A DNA stretch of 64,000 bases from Imperialibacter sp040222815 (GTDB lineage: Bacteria; Bacteroidota; Bacteroidia; Cytophagales; Cyclobacteriaceae): contig NZ_JAVKCH010000057.1 of the NCBI RefSeq assembly GCF_040222815.1, forward strand, positions 248,001-312,000, read 5' to 3'. Made by a program: the position numbers and the translations under genes. Positions 8,465-17,618 of the stretch are shown here, piece by piece. The notes under the pieces are model-generated. The model was not told the DNA's origin and ran no database searches. It was given only the letters and a program-made list of their open reading frames with translations. Each line of letters opens with the position of its first letter. Within the stretch, counting starts at the first letter, position 1.

Positions 8465-11290
8465 ATGGAAGTAAGCATATTGAATGACAAGGCAGTAGCC
8501 TTTGATGACCTTGACCCACGTAAGTATATCATCATAAAGGGTGCCAAAGTAAATAACCTGAAGAATGTTAGCGTCGCCATTCCGAGAAACAAGCTCGTGG
8601 TCATCACGGGGCTGTCCGGGTCAGGCAAGTCTTCTCTGGCATTCGACACTCTTTTTGCGGAGGGGCAAAGAAAATATGTAGAAAGCCTTAGCTCCTATGC
8701 CAGACAGTTTTTAGGTCGGATGGAGAAGCCTGAGGTGGAGTACATAAAAGGAGTTTCCCCGGCGATTGCTATCGAACAAAAGGTGAATACCCGCAACCCA
8801 CGGTCGACTGTTGGGACAACAACGGAGATTTACGACTACATGAAGCTGTTGTTCGCCAGGATAGGAGTGACCTATTCGCCAGTAAGTGGTGAGGTGGTTC
8901 GAAGAGATTCGGTTACCGACGTAGTGGACTGGATATATAGTCACAAGGCTGGGGCGAAGCTGGTAATCACTTGCCCGTTGCGTTTGAAAACGGAGAGGAG
9001 CCTGGATGATGAATTTCGGATTTTGCTTAGTAAAGGATACACCCGATTGGTTCTCGATGGAGAGATACTTCAAATTGAAGATTTGGTGGAGAAAAAAGAG
9101 GGTCTGGAAAAGCCTGAGAAACTTGAAATACTTATCGACCGGGCGTCGGCACAGCCAGAAGATGAAGACAACCAGTACAGGCTTTCAGATTCCATACAAA
9201 CGGCTTTTTTCGAAGGAGAAGGAACCTGCTATGTGGATGTGCTGGGAGTGGGGAGGCGTGAGTTTTCAGATAAGTTTGAGCTTGATGGCATCCGGTTTGA
9301 AGAACCAAGTGTCAACCTGTTTAGCTTCAATAACCCATACGGAGCCTGTAGAACCTGCGAGGGTTTTGGAAAAATTCTTGGTATCGACGAAGACCTGGTA
9401 ATTCCAGACAAGAGTATGTCCGTGTATGAGGGAGCGGTGGCCCCGTGGCGTGGCGAAACCATGCAGGCCTGGGCACAACCCCTTTTGAAAAATGGGATCA
9501 GGTTTGACTACCCCATCCATAGGGCAGTTAACGAGCTGACACCCGAGCAGTACCAGTTGCTGTGGACGGGCAACAAATACTTTGACGGGCTTGACGCCTT
9601 TTTTAAGTACCTGGAGGGGCAAACTCATAAGATTCAGTACAGGGTGATGCTCAGTAGGTACAGAGGCAGAACTGTGTGTCCTGACTGCAGAGGTACCAGG
9701 CTGCGGAAAGATGCGGCCTATGTGAGAATCGACGGCCACTCTATTACCGACCTGGTACTGATGCCAGTCTCACAGGTGTTGCAAGTTTTGCAAGGCCTTG
9801 AACTGTCGGAGCACGACAGAAAGGTGAGCAAACGCATATTAACAGAGATAATCAACAGGCTGACTTACTTGGATCAGGTAGGCCTTGGTTATTTAACTCT
9901 CAATCGCTTGACCAGCACACTTTCGGGAGGAGAATTTCAACGAATAAAGCTGGCCACGTCACTCGGCAGTGCACTAGTGGGTTCCATGTATATTTTGGAT
10001 GAACCGAGCATCGGCCTGCATCCCAGAGATACCTCAAGGCTTATTGAAGTGCTGCTAACCCTTCGCAATCTGGGGAACTCTGTAATAGTGGTGGAGCACG
10101 AGGAGGAGGTGATGAAAGCAGCCGACCAAATTATTGATATTGGGCCTGGAGCTGGCAGCCATGGAGGCGAGCTTGTGTTTCAGGGCGGCTGGGCGGAGAT
10201 ACTAACAGAGGACGTATCTCATACAGCCCGTTTTCTGAACGGCAGAGATGTGATTGAGGTACCCAAGAAGAGGCGAAAGTGGAATGAGTCGGTATTGATT
10301 TCCGGAGCCAGAGAAAACAACCTCAAGAACGTGAAGATGGAGCTGCCGCTTGGCGTGATGACGGTGGTGACTGGGGTGAGCGGATCAGGCAAGTCGACTT
10401 TGGTAAAAAGAATTCTTTACCCGGCAATAGGGAAAATACTCGGCACTGTGAACGAGGCAACCGGTAAGTTTGACAAGCTTGAAGGAGATTACAAACGGAT
10501 TACACAGATAGAGTTCGTAGACCAGAACCCCATCGGCAAGTCGTCACGATCCAATCCTGTGACCTACGTGAAAGCGTACGACGTGATCCGCCAGCTGTTT
10601 TCGGAACAACCACTTGCTAAGCAAAGAGGCCTGAAACCTGCTAGCTTCTCTTTCAATGTGGAAGGTGGCCGTTGCGAAACCTGCCAGGGAGAGGGGGAGG
10701 TAAAAATTGAAATGCAGTTTATGGCAGATATTCGCCTGTTGTGCGATACCTGTCATGGTAAGCGCTTCAAAGACGAGGTGCTGGAAGTAAAATACAAAGA
10801 CAAGGACATTGCCGAGGTGCTTGATCTGACGGTAGAGGAAAGCATCAGCTTTTTCTCGGACAAGCCGGGAATAGTCAACAAAATGAAGCCGCTGTTTGAG
10901 GTGGGGCTTGGCTATGTGAAGCTGGGGCAATCGTCTAACTCACTTTCGGGCGGTGAAGCGCAGAGAGTGAAGCTGGCTTCTTTCATCGGAAAGCGAAATG
11001 CTGGCAGCAGCGAGCACATTCTCTTCATTTTTGACGAACCCACCACTGGCCTTCACTTTCATGACATTAAAAAGCTACTCGACGCACTCAATGCTTTAGT
11101 GAACCAGGGGAATTCAGTGCTTATTATCGAGCACAACATGGAGATTGTGAAAAATGCCGATTGGATCATAGATATTGGCCCGGAGGGCGGAATTGATGGC
11201 GGCACCATTGGGTTTGCTGGCTTGCCGGAAGACATGGTGAAGCTGAAGGATAACCACACGGCTCAATATTTGAAGGAAAAGCTTAACTAA
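8465..11290 (+). CDS. uvrA: Excinuclease ABC subunit A
   Basis: A 941-residue damage-sensing ATPase of nucleotide-excision repair that works with UvrB. It has two ABC modules. Walker A sites are GLSGSGKSS (about residues 49-57) and GVSGSGKST (about 640). Signature motifs LSGGEFQRIKLA and LSGGEAQRVKLA are each followed by a Walker B (LDEPSIGLH, FDEPTTGLH). The zinc-binding CxxC pairs are CRTCEGFG, CPDCRGTR, CETCQGEG and CDTCHGKR. The length equals E. coli UvrA. The alcohol dehydrogenase gene follows after 7 bases and is probably co-transcribed. Confidence 0.98.
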   Translation: MEVSILNDKAVAFDDLDPRKYIIIKGAKVNNLKNVSVAIPRNKLVVITGLSGSGKSSLAFDTLFAEGQRKYVESLSSYARQFLGRMEKPEVEYIKGVSPAIAIEQKVNTRNPRSTVGTTTEIYDYMKLLFARIGVTYSPVSGEVVRRDSVTDVVDWIYSHKAGAKLVITCPLRLKTERSLDDEFRILLSKGYTRLVLDGEILQIEDLVEKKEGLEKPEKLEILIDRASAQPEDEDNQYRLSDSIQTAFFEGEGTCYVDVLGVGRREFSDKFELDGIRFEEPSVNLFSFNNPYGACRTCEGFGKILGIDEDLVIPDKSMSVYEGAVAPWRGETMQAWAQPLLKNGIRFDYPIHRAVNELTPEQYQLLWTGNKYFDGLDAFFKYLEGQTHKIQYRVMLSRYRGRTVCPDCRGTRLRKDAAYVRIDGHSITDLVLMPVSQVLQVLQGLELSEHDRKVSKRILTEIINRLTYLDQVGLGYLTLNRLTSTLSGGEFQRIKLATSLGSALVGSMYILDEPSIGLHPRDTSRLIEVLLTLRNLGNSVIVVEHEEEVMKAADQIIDIGPGAGSHGGELVFQGGWAEILTEDVSHTARFLNGRDVIEVPKKRRKWNESVLISGARENNLKNVKMELPLGVMTVVTGVSGSGKSTLVKRILYPAIGKILGTVNEATGKFDKLEGDYKRITQIEFVDQNPIGKSSRSNPVTYVKAYDVIRQLFSEQPLAKQRGLKPASFSFNVEGGRCETCQGEGEVKIEMQFMADIRLLCDTCHGKRFKDEVLEVKYKDKDIAEVLDLTVEESISFFSDKPGIVNKMKPLFEVGLGYVKLGQSSNSLSGGEAQRVKLASFIGKRNAGSSEHILFIFDEPTTGLHFHDIKKLLDALNALVNQGNSVLIIEHNMEIVKNADWIIDIGPEGGIDGGTIGFAGLPEDMVKLKDNHTAQYLKEKLN

Positions 11291-11297
11291 GAGCCCG

Positions 11298-12344
11298 ATG
11301 AAAGCAATCACATTTCAGGGAAAGGAGAAGCTGAGCTTTGAAACGGTTACGGATCCATCGATCATTCATCCAACAGATGTGATTGTAAAAGTAGCGCTCA
11401 CTGCTATTTGTGGTTCCGATTTGCATGTCTATCGGGAACACGAAAAGGGGCTGGATTACGGAACTGTCATGGGCCATGAGTTTGTCGGGGAGGTGGTGGA
11501 GATTGGAAGTGCTGTCACTGGCCTTAAAAATGGCGACAGGGTGGTAAGCCCTTTCACGACGAGTTGTGGTGTATGTTATTTCTGCAAAATTGGTCTTACA
11601 TGCAGATGCCAACAAGGGCAGCTTTATGGTTGGGTAGAGCACGGCCATGGGTTGCACGGAGCACAGGCGGAGTATGTAAGAGTGCCACTTGCCGATAGTA
11701 CGCTGGTTAAATCTCCTGAAGGTCTTAGCGAAGAACAGGTATTGCTCACCGGCGACATCTTCAGCACCGGTTACTTTTGTGCTGAGAACGCTGGCGTCAG
11801 ACCAGGTGGGAAGTATGTTGTGCTGGGATGTGGCCCTGTTGGGTTGATGGCTATTCTGGCAGCAAAAATACAGGGAGCGGATGAAATTTGGGCCGTGGAC
11901 AGTGTACCGGCACGCCTGGCTATCGCTGAGAGGTATGGTGCCACGGCGGTGGACTTGTCAAAAACCGATGTTAAGGAATTCATTCTTGAGCAAACCAAAG
12001 GAATTGGAGCCGATGCTGTGATGGAAGTTGTAGGGAACCCTTCTGCGCAACAATTGGCTTTCGATGTGGTGCGCCCTGGTGGAATTATTTCATCTGTGGG
12101 TGTGCATACTGCCACCAACTTCACCTTTTCGCCAGTTGATGCCTACAACAAGAACATTACTTACAAGACGGGCAGGTGCCCGGCCAGGCACTACATGTCA
12201 AAACTGCTTCCGTTGCTTAGTGATCAGCAAATTGACCTTTCTGCAATCATATCTCACAGACTGCCCTTGGCGCAAGGGGTAGAGGGGTATAGAATTTTTG
12301 ATCAGAAGCTGGATAAGAGCCTAAAGATCATTCTGCACAATTGA
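11298..12344 (+). CDS. Zinc-dependent alcohol dehydrogenase (MDR superfamily)
   Basis: A 348-residue medium-chain dehydrogenase/reductase. The catalytic zinc site includes CGSDLHVYREH and GHEFVGEVVEIGS. The structural zinc cysteines are in SCGVCYFCKIGLTC. The NAD(P) Rossmann motif is VVLGCGPVGLMAI, followed by an acidic residue (VDSVPARL), which favours NAD. The substrate is unknown; relatives include formaldehyde, threonine and sugar-alcohol dehydrogenases. It is tightly linked to uvrA. Its stop codon directly abuts that of the convergent lipoprotein gene, with no base between. Confidence 0.85.
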   Translation: MKAITFQGKEKLSFETVTDPSIIHPTDVIVKVALTAICGSDLHVYREHEKGLDYGTVMGHEFVGEVVEIGSAVTGLKNGDRVVSPFTTSCGVCYFCKIGLTCRCQQGQLYGWVEHGHGLHGAQAEYVRVPLADSTLVKSPEGLSEEQVLLTGDIFSTGYFCAENAGVRPGGKYVVLGCGPVGLMAILAAKIQGADEIWAVDSVPARLAIAERYGATAVDLSKTDVKEFILEQTKGIGADAVMEVVGNPSAQQLAFDVVRPGGIISSVGVHTATNFTFSPVDAYNKNITYKTGRCPARHYMSKLLPLLSDQQIDLSAIISHRLPLAQGVEGYRIFDQKLDKSLKIILHN

Positions 12345-12746
12345 TTATCTGGTGAGATCCAGAAAGATGTCACCCATCAATACCAATTGGATATGGTCAT
12401 CAGACTTCTCTTTCATTAAGTAGACTATTCCATGTAAGTCGTCTTCATTGAGTAGCTCCAGCGTATCGTTCCTCATAGCCCATTTTTGCGAGTGCTCAAG
12501 TGTGTCTGCCGAAAATATGCAGCCAGGGTAACCATAGGCCGTGATAGTTACTTCGTCGTTGTTGAATTCAATCCACCCTTCCATGGTCATGGCAATGTCA
12601 TCGCTCACATCGGGGAAGGCCTCTTTGCTCGTTGTCCAGTTGGCTTTCCATTTTCCCTGAAGGGCCCTTTGGGTTTTGTCACCTTCAGAGCAGAAGGTAA
12701 AGGTAAGGGCAACAAGTATGGTGGAGTATTTTAAAAGACTGCGCAT
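12345..12746 (-). CDS. Small lipoprotein, lipocalin-like fold possible
   Basis: The protein has 133 residues with a signal sequence and lipobox (LTFTFCSEG, Cys19). The mature part has LQGKWKANWTT followed by short beta strands and paired cysteine/acidic stretches, the layout of small lipocalin-like Bacteroidota lipoproteins where a G-x-W motif opens the barrel. No specific family is recognised. It is probably anchored in the cell envelope. It is convergent with the alcohol dehydrogenase gene. Confidence 0.65.
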   Translation of the reverse strand: MRSLLKYSTILVALTFTFCSEGDKTQRALQGKWKANWTTSKEAFPDVSDDIAMTMEGWIEFNNDEVTITAYGYPGCIFSADTLEHSQKWAMRNDTLELLNEDDLHGIVYLMKEKSDDHIQLVLMGDIFLDLTR

Positions 12747-12806
12747 ATGGTTTTGATCACAATTGGACGAACGAAATTATAAAAATGGAATTGCTTTTGC
12801 ACGCAT

Positions 12807-14783
12807 CTATTTTAGCCCCTGAGCAGTGTGATGGGCAAGAGCCATAATGCTCAGCATGGGGTTCACGCCACTAGCCGACGGGAAAGCTGACCCATCGCCA
12901 ATGTAGATGTTTGGAACCTCATACAGGCCGCCATCAGGTGCTGTTGGGTGAGTCTTTTTATCTTCCCCCATTCGGCAGGTGCCCATTTGATGTGCACTGT
13001 ACAGCGAAAATTGATTTGGCCTCCAGCCCCAGACGGGCAGGTTGTGGACAAACTTTTCTAGATCGGCTCGTTTGCCTGTATTATTAAAGCGATGATTACC
13101 GAAATGCGGATAAATAATTTGCTTACAATCGTTGGCAAAATGAAGCCTGCTCGCTTCTTCCATCCCTTTGATGAGGTGCTTCAAATCGAACCCGTGAAGT
13201 TTGTAATGCACAATGGGTTGGCCTTCCTTGTCGATAGTGATGTATCCAGGAAACTTGTCTCGTACAATGGCTATGAAAGAAGCAATGTGCGATGCCTTCA
13301 ATATGTCTTCTTTGAATTGGTGGGCACCTGACCAGGGAAGAGACATGGCAATGAGGCCGGGATGAGTGGGCGGTGTCTCAAGCTTGAAGCCGTAGTTGCC
13401 ATCCGACCGGGCGAACTGATCATTGACTACAGACATCATTGGCCCAAACCAGGCTTCTGATTTTTGAGCGTAGGTGGCACTAATACCTACGGTGGGGTGA
13501 AGGTAAAGGTGTCTTCCTATGTGCTCATCTTTGAGCCCACTTCTTTTCAGCAACGCTGGGGTCTGAATTGCCCCGGCGGCCGCTACAATTTTTTCGGCAT
13601 GTATAAAGACCTTTTTCTTTTGGCCTTCAGGTGAATAGTAAACCGCTTCGGCACCAATTGCTCTCCCATTTTTTATCGATATTTTTTCAATTTGGCATTT
13701 CGAAAGAAGGCGTGCTCCCGCATTTACAGCTTTTCGAATATAAGTCTGAGCGGTGCCTTGCTTAATCCCGTACCTGTCCCCCAGGCTGCTAAAGCCAAGC
13801 TTTCGAAAATCTTCTTCGGATGGTTGCCACTCATTTCTTGGAATCAGTTCAACTTGCTGGCCTAACTTTTGGGAGCCTTCCAACAGAAGTTGGTTTTGCA
13901 GGTTGTGAAGCTGATAGTTGGTGTTAACGCTTATATCAGTTGCTACTGCATTTAGGCTATCCCGAAACGATGCTGACTGGAAGAAAGGCAAGCCATGTTC
14001 ACTGGCCCATTCCTTAAGAATATAGTCAGGCGTTCTAAAGCTACCAGCCCAGTTGACGGTAGTGCCACCGCCTACGCAGCTACCAGCAAAAATACTCACC
14101 TGACCGTCGGAGGACGTGATGGCACCCTTCCCGTCGTACAACGTCTCAATCATCTTACCCTCCTCCTGAGAGAAGTCAACGCCGTGCAGGTAGGGGCCTT
14201 TGTCGGCGATGATAACGTCTTTGCCTGAGCCGGCCAGCTCGCCCGCAATAACGCCGCCTCCAGCACCGCTACCAATCACGAGTACCTCGCAGGTTAGGAT
14301 ACTATCCTTGTCAATCTGCAATACCGCAAGTCGGGGGAGTTTGTCTGCATCGCCCAGCAGCGGGCCGGGATACTGAATGGCCTTGAAGTCGGGGTGGTAA
14401 CCATCTTCGGTGGAGCTGAAATAGATGAAAGTTGAAAGTTTTTTGAGAGATGAGAATGCCTTCCGGAGCTTTTTTACAGGGCTATTGGACCAGGTGACGA
14501 AAAGTTTTTCTCTTTGTTGAAAAGTCAGATCCAGAAACCTCTTCATAGGCCCCGCCCAGGTCATGCCGAGCAAGTTGCTGTCCAATATTTTCAGTAGCTG
14601 GGTAAATTCCTCACGTGCAGGCCGGGGCTGGGATGCAATCACCTCCGCAATTTGGCCTGGGGCAACCCTGTCGGCTCCTTTCGAGGACCAAAAACCTTTA
14701 TGCTCGCCACTTGTGTTGTGGGGAGCGATGAAGGTGTTGGCCACTTCCTCCAAAATGCTGCACTGTCTTTCTGTAAGCGTCAT
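12807..14783 (-). CDS. GMC-family oxidoreductase, long-chain alcohol oxidase-like
   Basis: A 658-residue flavoprotein. A helical N-terminal extension (about residues 1-140) resembles that of long-chain fatty-alcohol oxidases. The FAD-binding motif VLVIGSGAGGGVIAGELAGS is at about 168-187. The GMC signature region has GGGTTVNWAGSFRTP. The C-terminal part carries SAHQMGTCRMG with the active-site His, and GVNPMLSIMALA. It would oxidise long-chain or aromatic alcohols to aldehydes. The aldehyde dehydrogenase gene lies 1 base upstream in the same operon, giving an alcohol-to-acid route that could feed the beta-oxidation genes at 43875-48843. Confidence 0.88.
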   Translation of the reverse strand: MTLTERQCSILEEVANTFIAPHNTSGEHKGFWSSKGADRVAPGQIAEVIASQPRPAREEFTQLLKILDSNLLGMTWAGPMKRFLDLTFQQREKLFVTWSNSPVKKLRKAFSSLKKLSTFIYFSSTEDGYHPDFKAIQYPGPLLGDADKLPRLAVLQIDKDSILTCEVLVIGSGAGGGVIAGELAGSGKDVIIADKGPYLHGVDFSQEEGKMIETLYDGKGAITSSDGQVSIFAGSCVGGGTTVNWAGSFRTPDYILKEWASEHGLPFFQSASFRDSLNAVATDISVNTNYQLHNLQNQLLLEGSQKLGQQVELIPRNEWQPSEEDFRKLGFSSLGDRYGIKQGTAQTYIRKAVNAGARLLSKCQIEKISIKNGRAIGAEAVYYSPEGQKKKVFIHAEKIVAAAGAIQTPALLKRSGLKDEHIGRHLYLHPTVGISATYAQKSEAWFGPMMSVVNDQFARSDGNYGFKLETPPTHPGLIAMSLPWSGAHQFKEDILKASHIASFIAIVRDKFPGYITIDKEGQPIVHYKLHGFDLKHLIKGMEEASRLHFANDCKQIIYPHFGNHRFNNTGKRADLEKFVHNLPVWGWRPNQFSLYSAHQMGTCRMGEDKKTHPTAPDGGLYEVPNIYIGDGSAFPSASGVNPMLSIMALAHHTAQGLK

Positions 14784-14784
14784 T

Positions 14785-16224
14785 TCAGAAATACTTCATA
14801 AGGATATCGAGAATACTCTTTTTTGAAGCTGAATAAGGTGGATAGAGCAATTTGGCTGACGTAAAACCGATCCTTTGTTTCAACCAGGCTTTTTCATTTG
14901 AAAAGGCCAGAAACCCAAAATGTCCATGAGACTTGCCGATACCACTTTCGTTCACTCCGCCAAAGGGAAGGTGCGGGTGCTGGAACTGGACTACCACGTC
15001 ATTCACACAAGCTGTTCCTGACGAGGTTTCCAGTCTATACCTTTTTTGAATGCGCTTATCCTTCGAAAACAGATAAAGCGACAAGGCTTTGGGTTGTTTG
15101 TTGATGTATTGGATGACTTCGTCATGATTTTTGAACGTATTAACCGGAAGGATAGGCCCGAAAATCTCTTCTCTCATTAGCGTGGTGTGAAGAGGCACAT
15201 TGTCGAGGACGGTAGGAGAAATGAAGTTGTCAGTTTCATCAACGTCGCCACCGCAAACAAGGCTCGCCCCGTCCTCTATGGCCGTGCTCAAGGCCTCACA
15301 TAGCCGGTGATAGTGTTTTTTATTGATGATTCGGGCGTAGTTAGGCGATTCTTTAAAACTTTCCTCAGGTTGCTTGAAAAGGACATCCAGAAAATGCTTC
15401 ATGTGGTGTAAAAACGGTTCCTTTACGCCTTCGTGAATGAAGAGGTAGTCGGGTGACACACAAGTTTGGCCACAGTTAAGAAGTTTTCCCCAGACGATTT
15501 TTTTCGCAGCGTCTTTCAAATCTGCTGTTTCATCAATCACAACGGGAGATTTACCTCCCAATTCAAGTGTTACCGAGCTTAGATTTTTGGCTGCTGCCTC
15601 CATCACTATTTTGCCTACAGCCGAGCTTCCGGTAAAAAAAATGTGATTGAAGGGAAGCCGAAGAAGTTGTTGGGTTACTTCAGGCCCACCCTGATACACC
15701 GCCACTTCCTCCCGGGGAAACAACTCGCCTGCCATTTTCGCAATAAGCTTCGAGGTGTTGGGAGTCAATTCAGATGGTTTTATAATAGCGGTGTTGCCCG
15801 CAGCAATAGCCGAAACCAACGGCCCTATGCATAAATTGAACGGATAATTCCATGGAGAAATAATTAAGCAAACGCCTTTCGGCTCGTAGACGACAGATGC
15901 AGAAGAGCCGAAATAGGTTAGCCCGGCAGGCAATGATGTAGGTCTTGTCCATTTTTTAAGACTTTTCAGTGCCAGATTGATGTCTGCCAGCACAACAAAG
16001 GTTTCAGAGAGGTCAGCTTCAAAGCCAGGCTTTTTGAAGTCGCTGTATACGGCATCACGAATTTTCGCCTTGTTGGCAAGTATCCATGCCTTGATCTTTT
16101 TCAGCCGGTCAATTCTCAGCTTGTAGCTTTCTTTCCTGAGCAAAAGAGCTTTCTGTGACTGTTGCAAAAAGACCTCGGACAGATCAAAGTCAAGCGTTTT
16201 TGTTTGGTGTTTCTCGTCTATCAA
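14785..16224 (-). CDS. Aldehyde dehydrogenase, class 3 (fatty aldehyde) type
   Basis: A 479-residue NAD(P)-dependent aldehyde dehydrogenase. The catalytic Cys is in NCGQTCVSPDY and the general-base Glu in TLELGGKSPVV. The signature IISPWNYPFNLCIGPLVSA and the C-terminal PPYSASKKSILDILMKYF fit ALDH3 enzymes, which oxidise medium- and long-chain aldehydes. No in-frame ATG precedes the conserved region: a TAA lies just upstream, leaving TTG (16224) or CTG (16230) as the start. It is co-transcribed with the GMC oxidase. Confidence 0.92.
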   Translation of the reverse strand: MIDEKHQTKTLDFDLSEVFLQQSQKALLLRKESYKLRIDRLKKIKAWILANKAKIRDAVYSDFKKPGFEADLSETFVVLADINLALKSLKKWTRPTSLPAGLTYFGSSASVVYEPKGVCLIISPWNYPFNLCIGPLVSAIAAGNTAIIKPSELTPNTSKLIAKMAGELFPREEVAVYQGGPEVTQQLLRLPFNHIFFTGSSAVGKIVMEAAAKNLSSVTLELGGKSPVVIDETADLKDAAKKIVWGKLLNCGQTCVSPDYLFIHEGVKEPFLHHMKHFLDVLFKQPEESFKESPNYARIINKKHYHRLCEALSTAIEDGASLVCGGDVDETDNFISPTVLDNVPLHTTLMREEIFGPILPVNTFKNHDEVIQYINKQPKALSLYLFSKDKRIQKRYRLETSSGTACVNDVVVQFQHPHLPFGGVNESGIGKSHGHFGFLAFSNEKAWLKQRIGFTSAKLLYPPYSASKKSILDILMKYF

Positions 16225-16307
16225 TTTCAGGTGGTGTTAATCCTTACTAACAAATTACCACAAATAAGCCTCATTGTCTACCGGAAGATAATCAAAAACT
16301 ATTTTTG

Positions 16308-16384
16308 GTAACATTAACGTAACATTGAACTATGTGTGGCGTCAGATCAAAGGACATTTATCCACTACTCCGACGAATTCGTCG
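16308..16384 (+). promoter_or_regulatory. Possible ECF-type promoter and 14-bp palindrome
   Basis: The 254-base gap between two divergent genes holds two copies of GTAACATT (16308-16315 and 16319-16326). The second is followed after 16 bases by CGTC (16340-16343), the -35/-10 layout of many ECF sigma promoters. Downstream lies the perfect palindrome CGACGAATTCGTCG (16371-16384), a possible operator. The rightward secreted-protein gene begins 95 bases further on. No function has been shown. Confidence 0.3.
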
Positions 16385-16478
16385 AAAAAAGCTGAGAGAG
16401 GCATACGTTGTATTAATTTAATGTTAACTTTATGTTATGTCGTCTCGTATTTAGATAAGAGTTAATAGAAAATAACTG

Positions 16479-17300
16479 ATGAGCAAAAGAGTTTACATAC
16501 TTATTCTTCTAACCGGATGGGCTTCAATAAGCTTCGGTCAGGGGATTAGTGTGTCTGATTTGCGTTTTCATTCAGAGTTTGAAGAAAAGGTACTGTTCAA
16601 TACCTCCAGCGAACCAGCTTTGAGTTTGTTACTGGTTGCCGATGAGTCAGTTGATCAACAACGTGCCGAATCTGACTTAACCACCTACGAAACCAATCTT
16701 GCTTTCTATCAAAGTCAGCAACGGAAATACAAGAACGAAGAACAGTTCTTGAAATTCTTTTTCTACAGGGTTCACCGGAAGGAGCTGAAAAACTATGAGC
16801 AGTATGTGAGTCTTGCAGATCAATTCGAGACCGGACAGTATGATTGCCTCACTGCTACATCGCTTTACTTTTTGTACCTCACTGATTTGGGGTACGAGGT
16901 GAATTTGGTGGAAACGGATTACCACATCTATTTAAAGATCAACACAGCAGGGAAAGACTTCTTGTTTGAATCTACAGACCCTATTGCCGGGTTTATTTCT
17001 TCTCAAAATGAAATACAGGAGAAAGAAAGAGAGTATCTCAGCGCACAGCGTCAGAGCATATCGGGCATTTCGTCGAATACCAGAAGCGGCCAGAAAAGTT
17101 ATATTCAGAACAGCATGCTTACCAAAAAGCAGTTAGCTGGGCTTAACTACTACAACAGGGCCATTGCAGCCTGGAATGCCAAAGAGATCGTAAAGGCTGT
17201 TGCTTTGGTAGACAAGTCATATTTTCTTTACCCGTCTGATCGTATTTCGAATGTAAGAGATTACTTCCGGGGACAAAGCGAATTGCTTGCTAGTAAATAA
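16479..17300 (+). CDS. Secreted protein with transglutaminase-like Cys-His-Asp triad
   Basis: The protein has 273 residues with a signal peptide ending near SFGQ (residue 21). The middle contains GQYDCLTATSLYFLYL, TDYHIYLKI and FESTDP. Cys123, His149 and Asp167 have the order and spacing of the transglutaminase/papain-like triad. Such domains in bacterial envelope proteins are proteases, peptide cyclases or inactive scaffolds. A TPR-like helical tail (residues about 215-270) follows. The family assignment is inferred from this triad only. Confidence 0.6.
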   Translation: MSKRVYILILLTGWASISFGQGISVSDLRFHSEFEEKVLFNTSSEPALSLLLVADESVDQQRAESDLTTYETNLAFYQSQQRKYKNEEQFLKFFFYRVHRKELKNYEQYVSLADQFETGQYDCLTATSLYFLYLTDLGYEVNLVETDYHIYLKINTAGKDFLFESTDPIAGFISSQNEIQEKEREYLSAQRQSISGISSNTRSGQKSYIQNSMLTKKQLAGLNYYNRAIAAWNAKEIVKAVALVDKSYFLYPSDRISNVRDYFRGQSELLASK

Positions 17301-17477
17301 AGTGCTGCCGTAAGGTTAAGCTCCTTGCTTTAGTCAACCCCTGGACTGCCTCTCAAGCCCCTCCCATCAGGAAATTTTGCCTCCCTCTATCGAGACAATA
17401 TGTATCTATGACTGACATTTTTTAAAACGATGATACACCTAGCATTTGAAAAGTTCCCAGGAAGTGTTTTGAGGGGG

Positions 17478-17515
17478 CTGCGGTGAGTTAGATTTTGGTA
17501 AGAATCTCAGCGCAG
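17478..17515 (+). terminator. Imperfect hairpin with T-rich tail
   Basis: CTGCGGTGAG pairs with CTCAGCGCAG with one mismatch, and TTGCTTTTTCT follows. It lies 178 bases after the preceding gene and may end its transcript, or belong to a small RNA ending at the stronger terminator downstream. The rest of 17301-17477 shows nothing I recognise. Confidence 0.35.
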
Positions 17516-17555
17516 TTGCTTTTTCTCATAGCAGCTTTCACCAGAGGTGCCAAAT

Positions 17556-17585
17556 AAAAATGCCCGGACGAAGCCGGGCATTTTT
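17556..17585. terminator. Strong bidirectional Rho-independent terminator
   Basis: AAAAATGCCCGG and CCGGGCATTTTT form a perfect 12-bp stem around the loop ACGAAG. The A-run on one side and T-run on the other allow termination in both directions. It sits between two convergent genes, where a shared terminator is expected. Confidence 0.85.
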
Positions 17586-17618
17586 GATTTTATCTAAAGT
17601 CGAGCAAAAGCACCTGAT

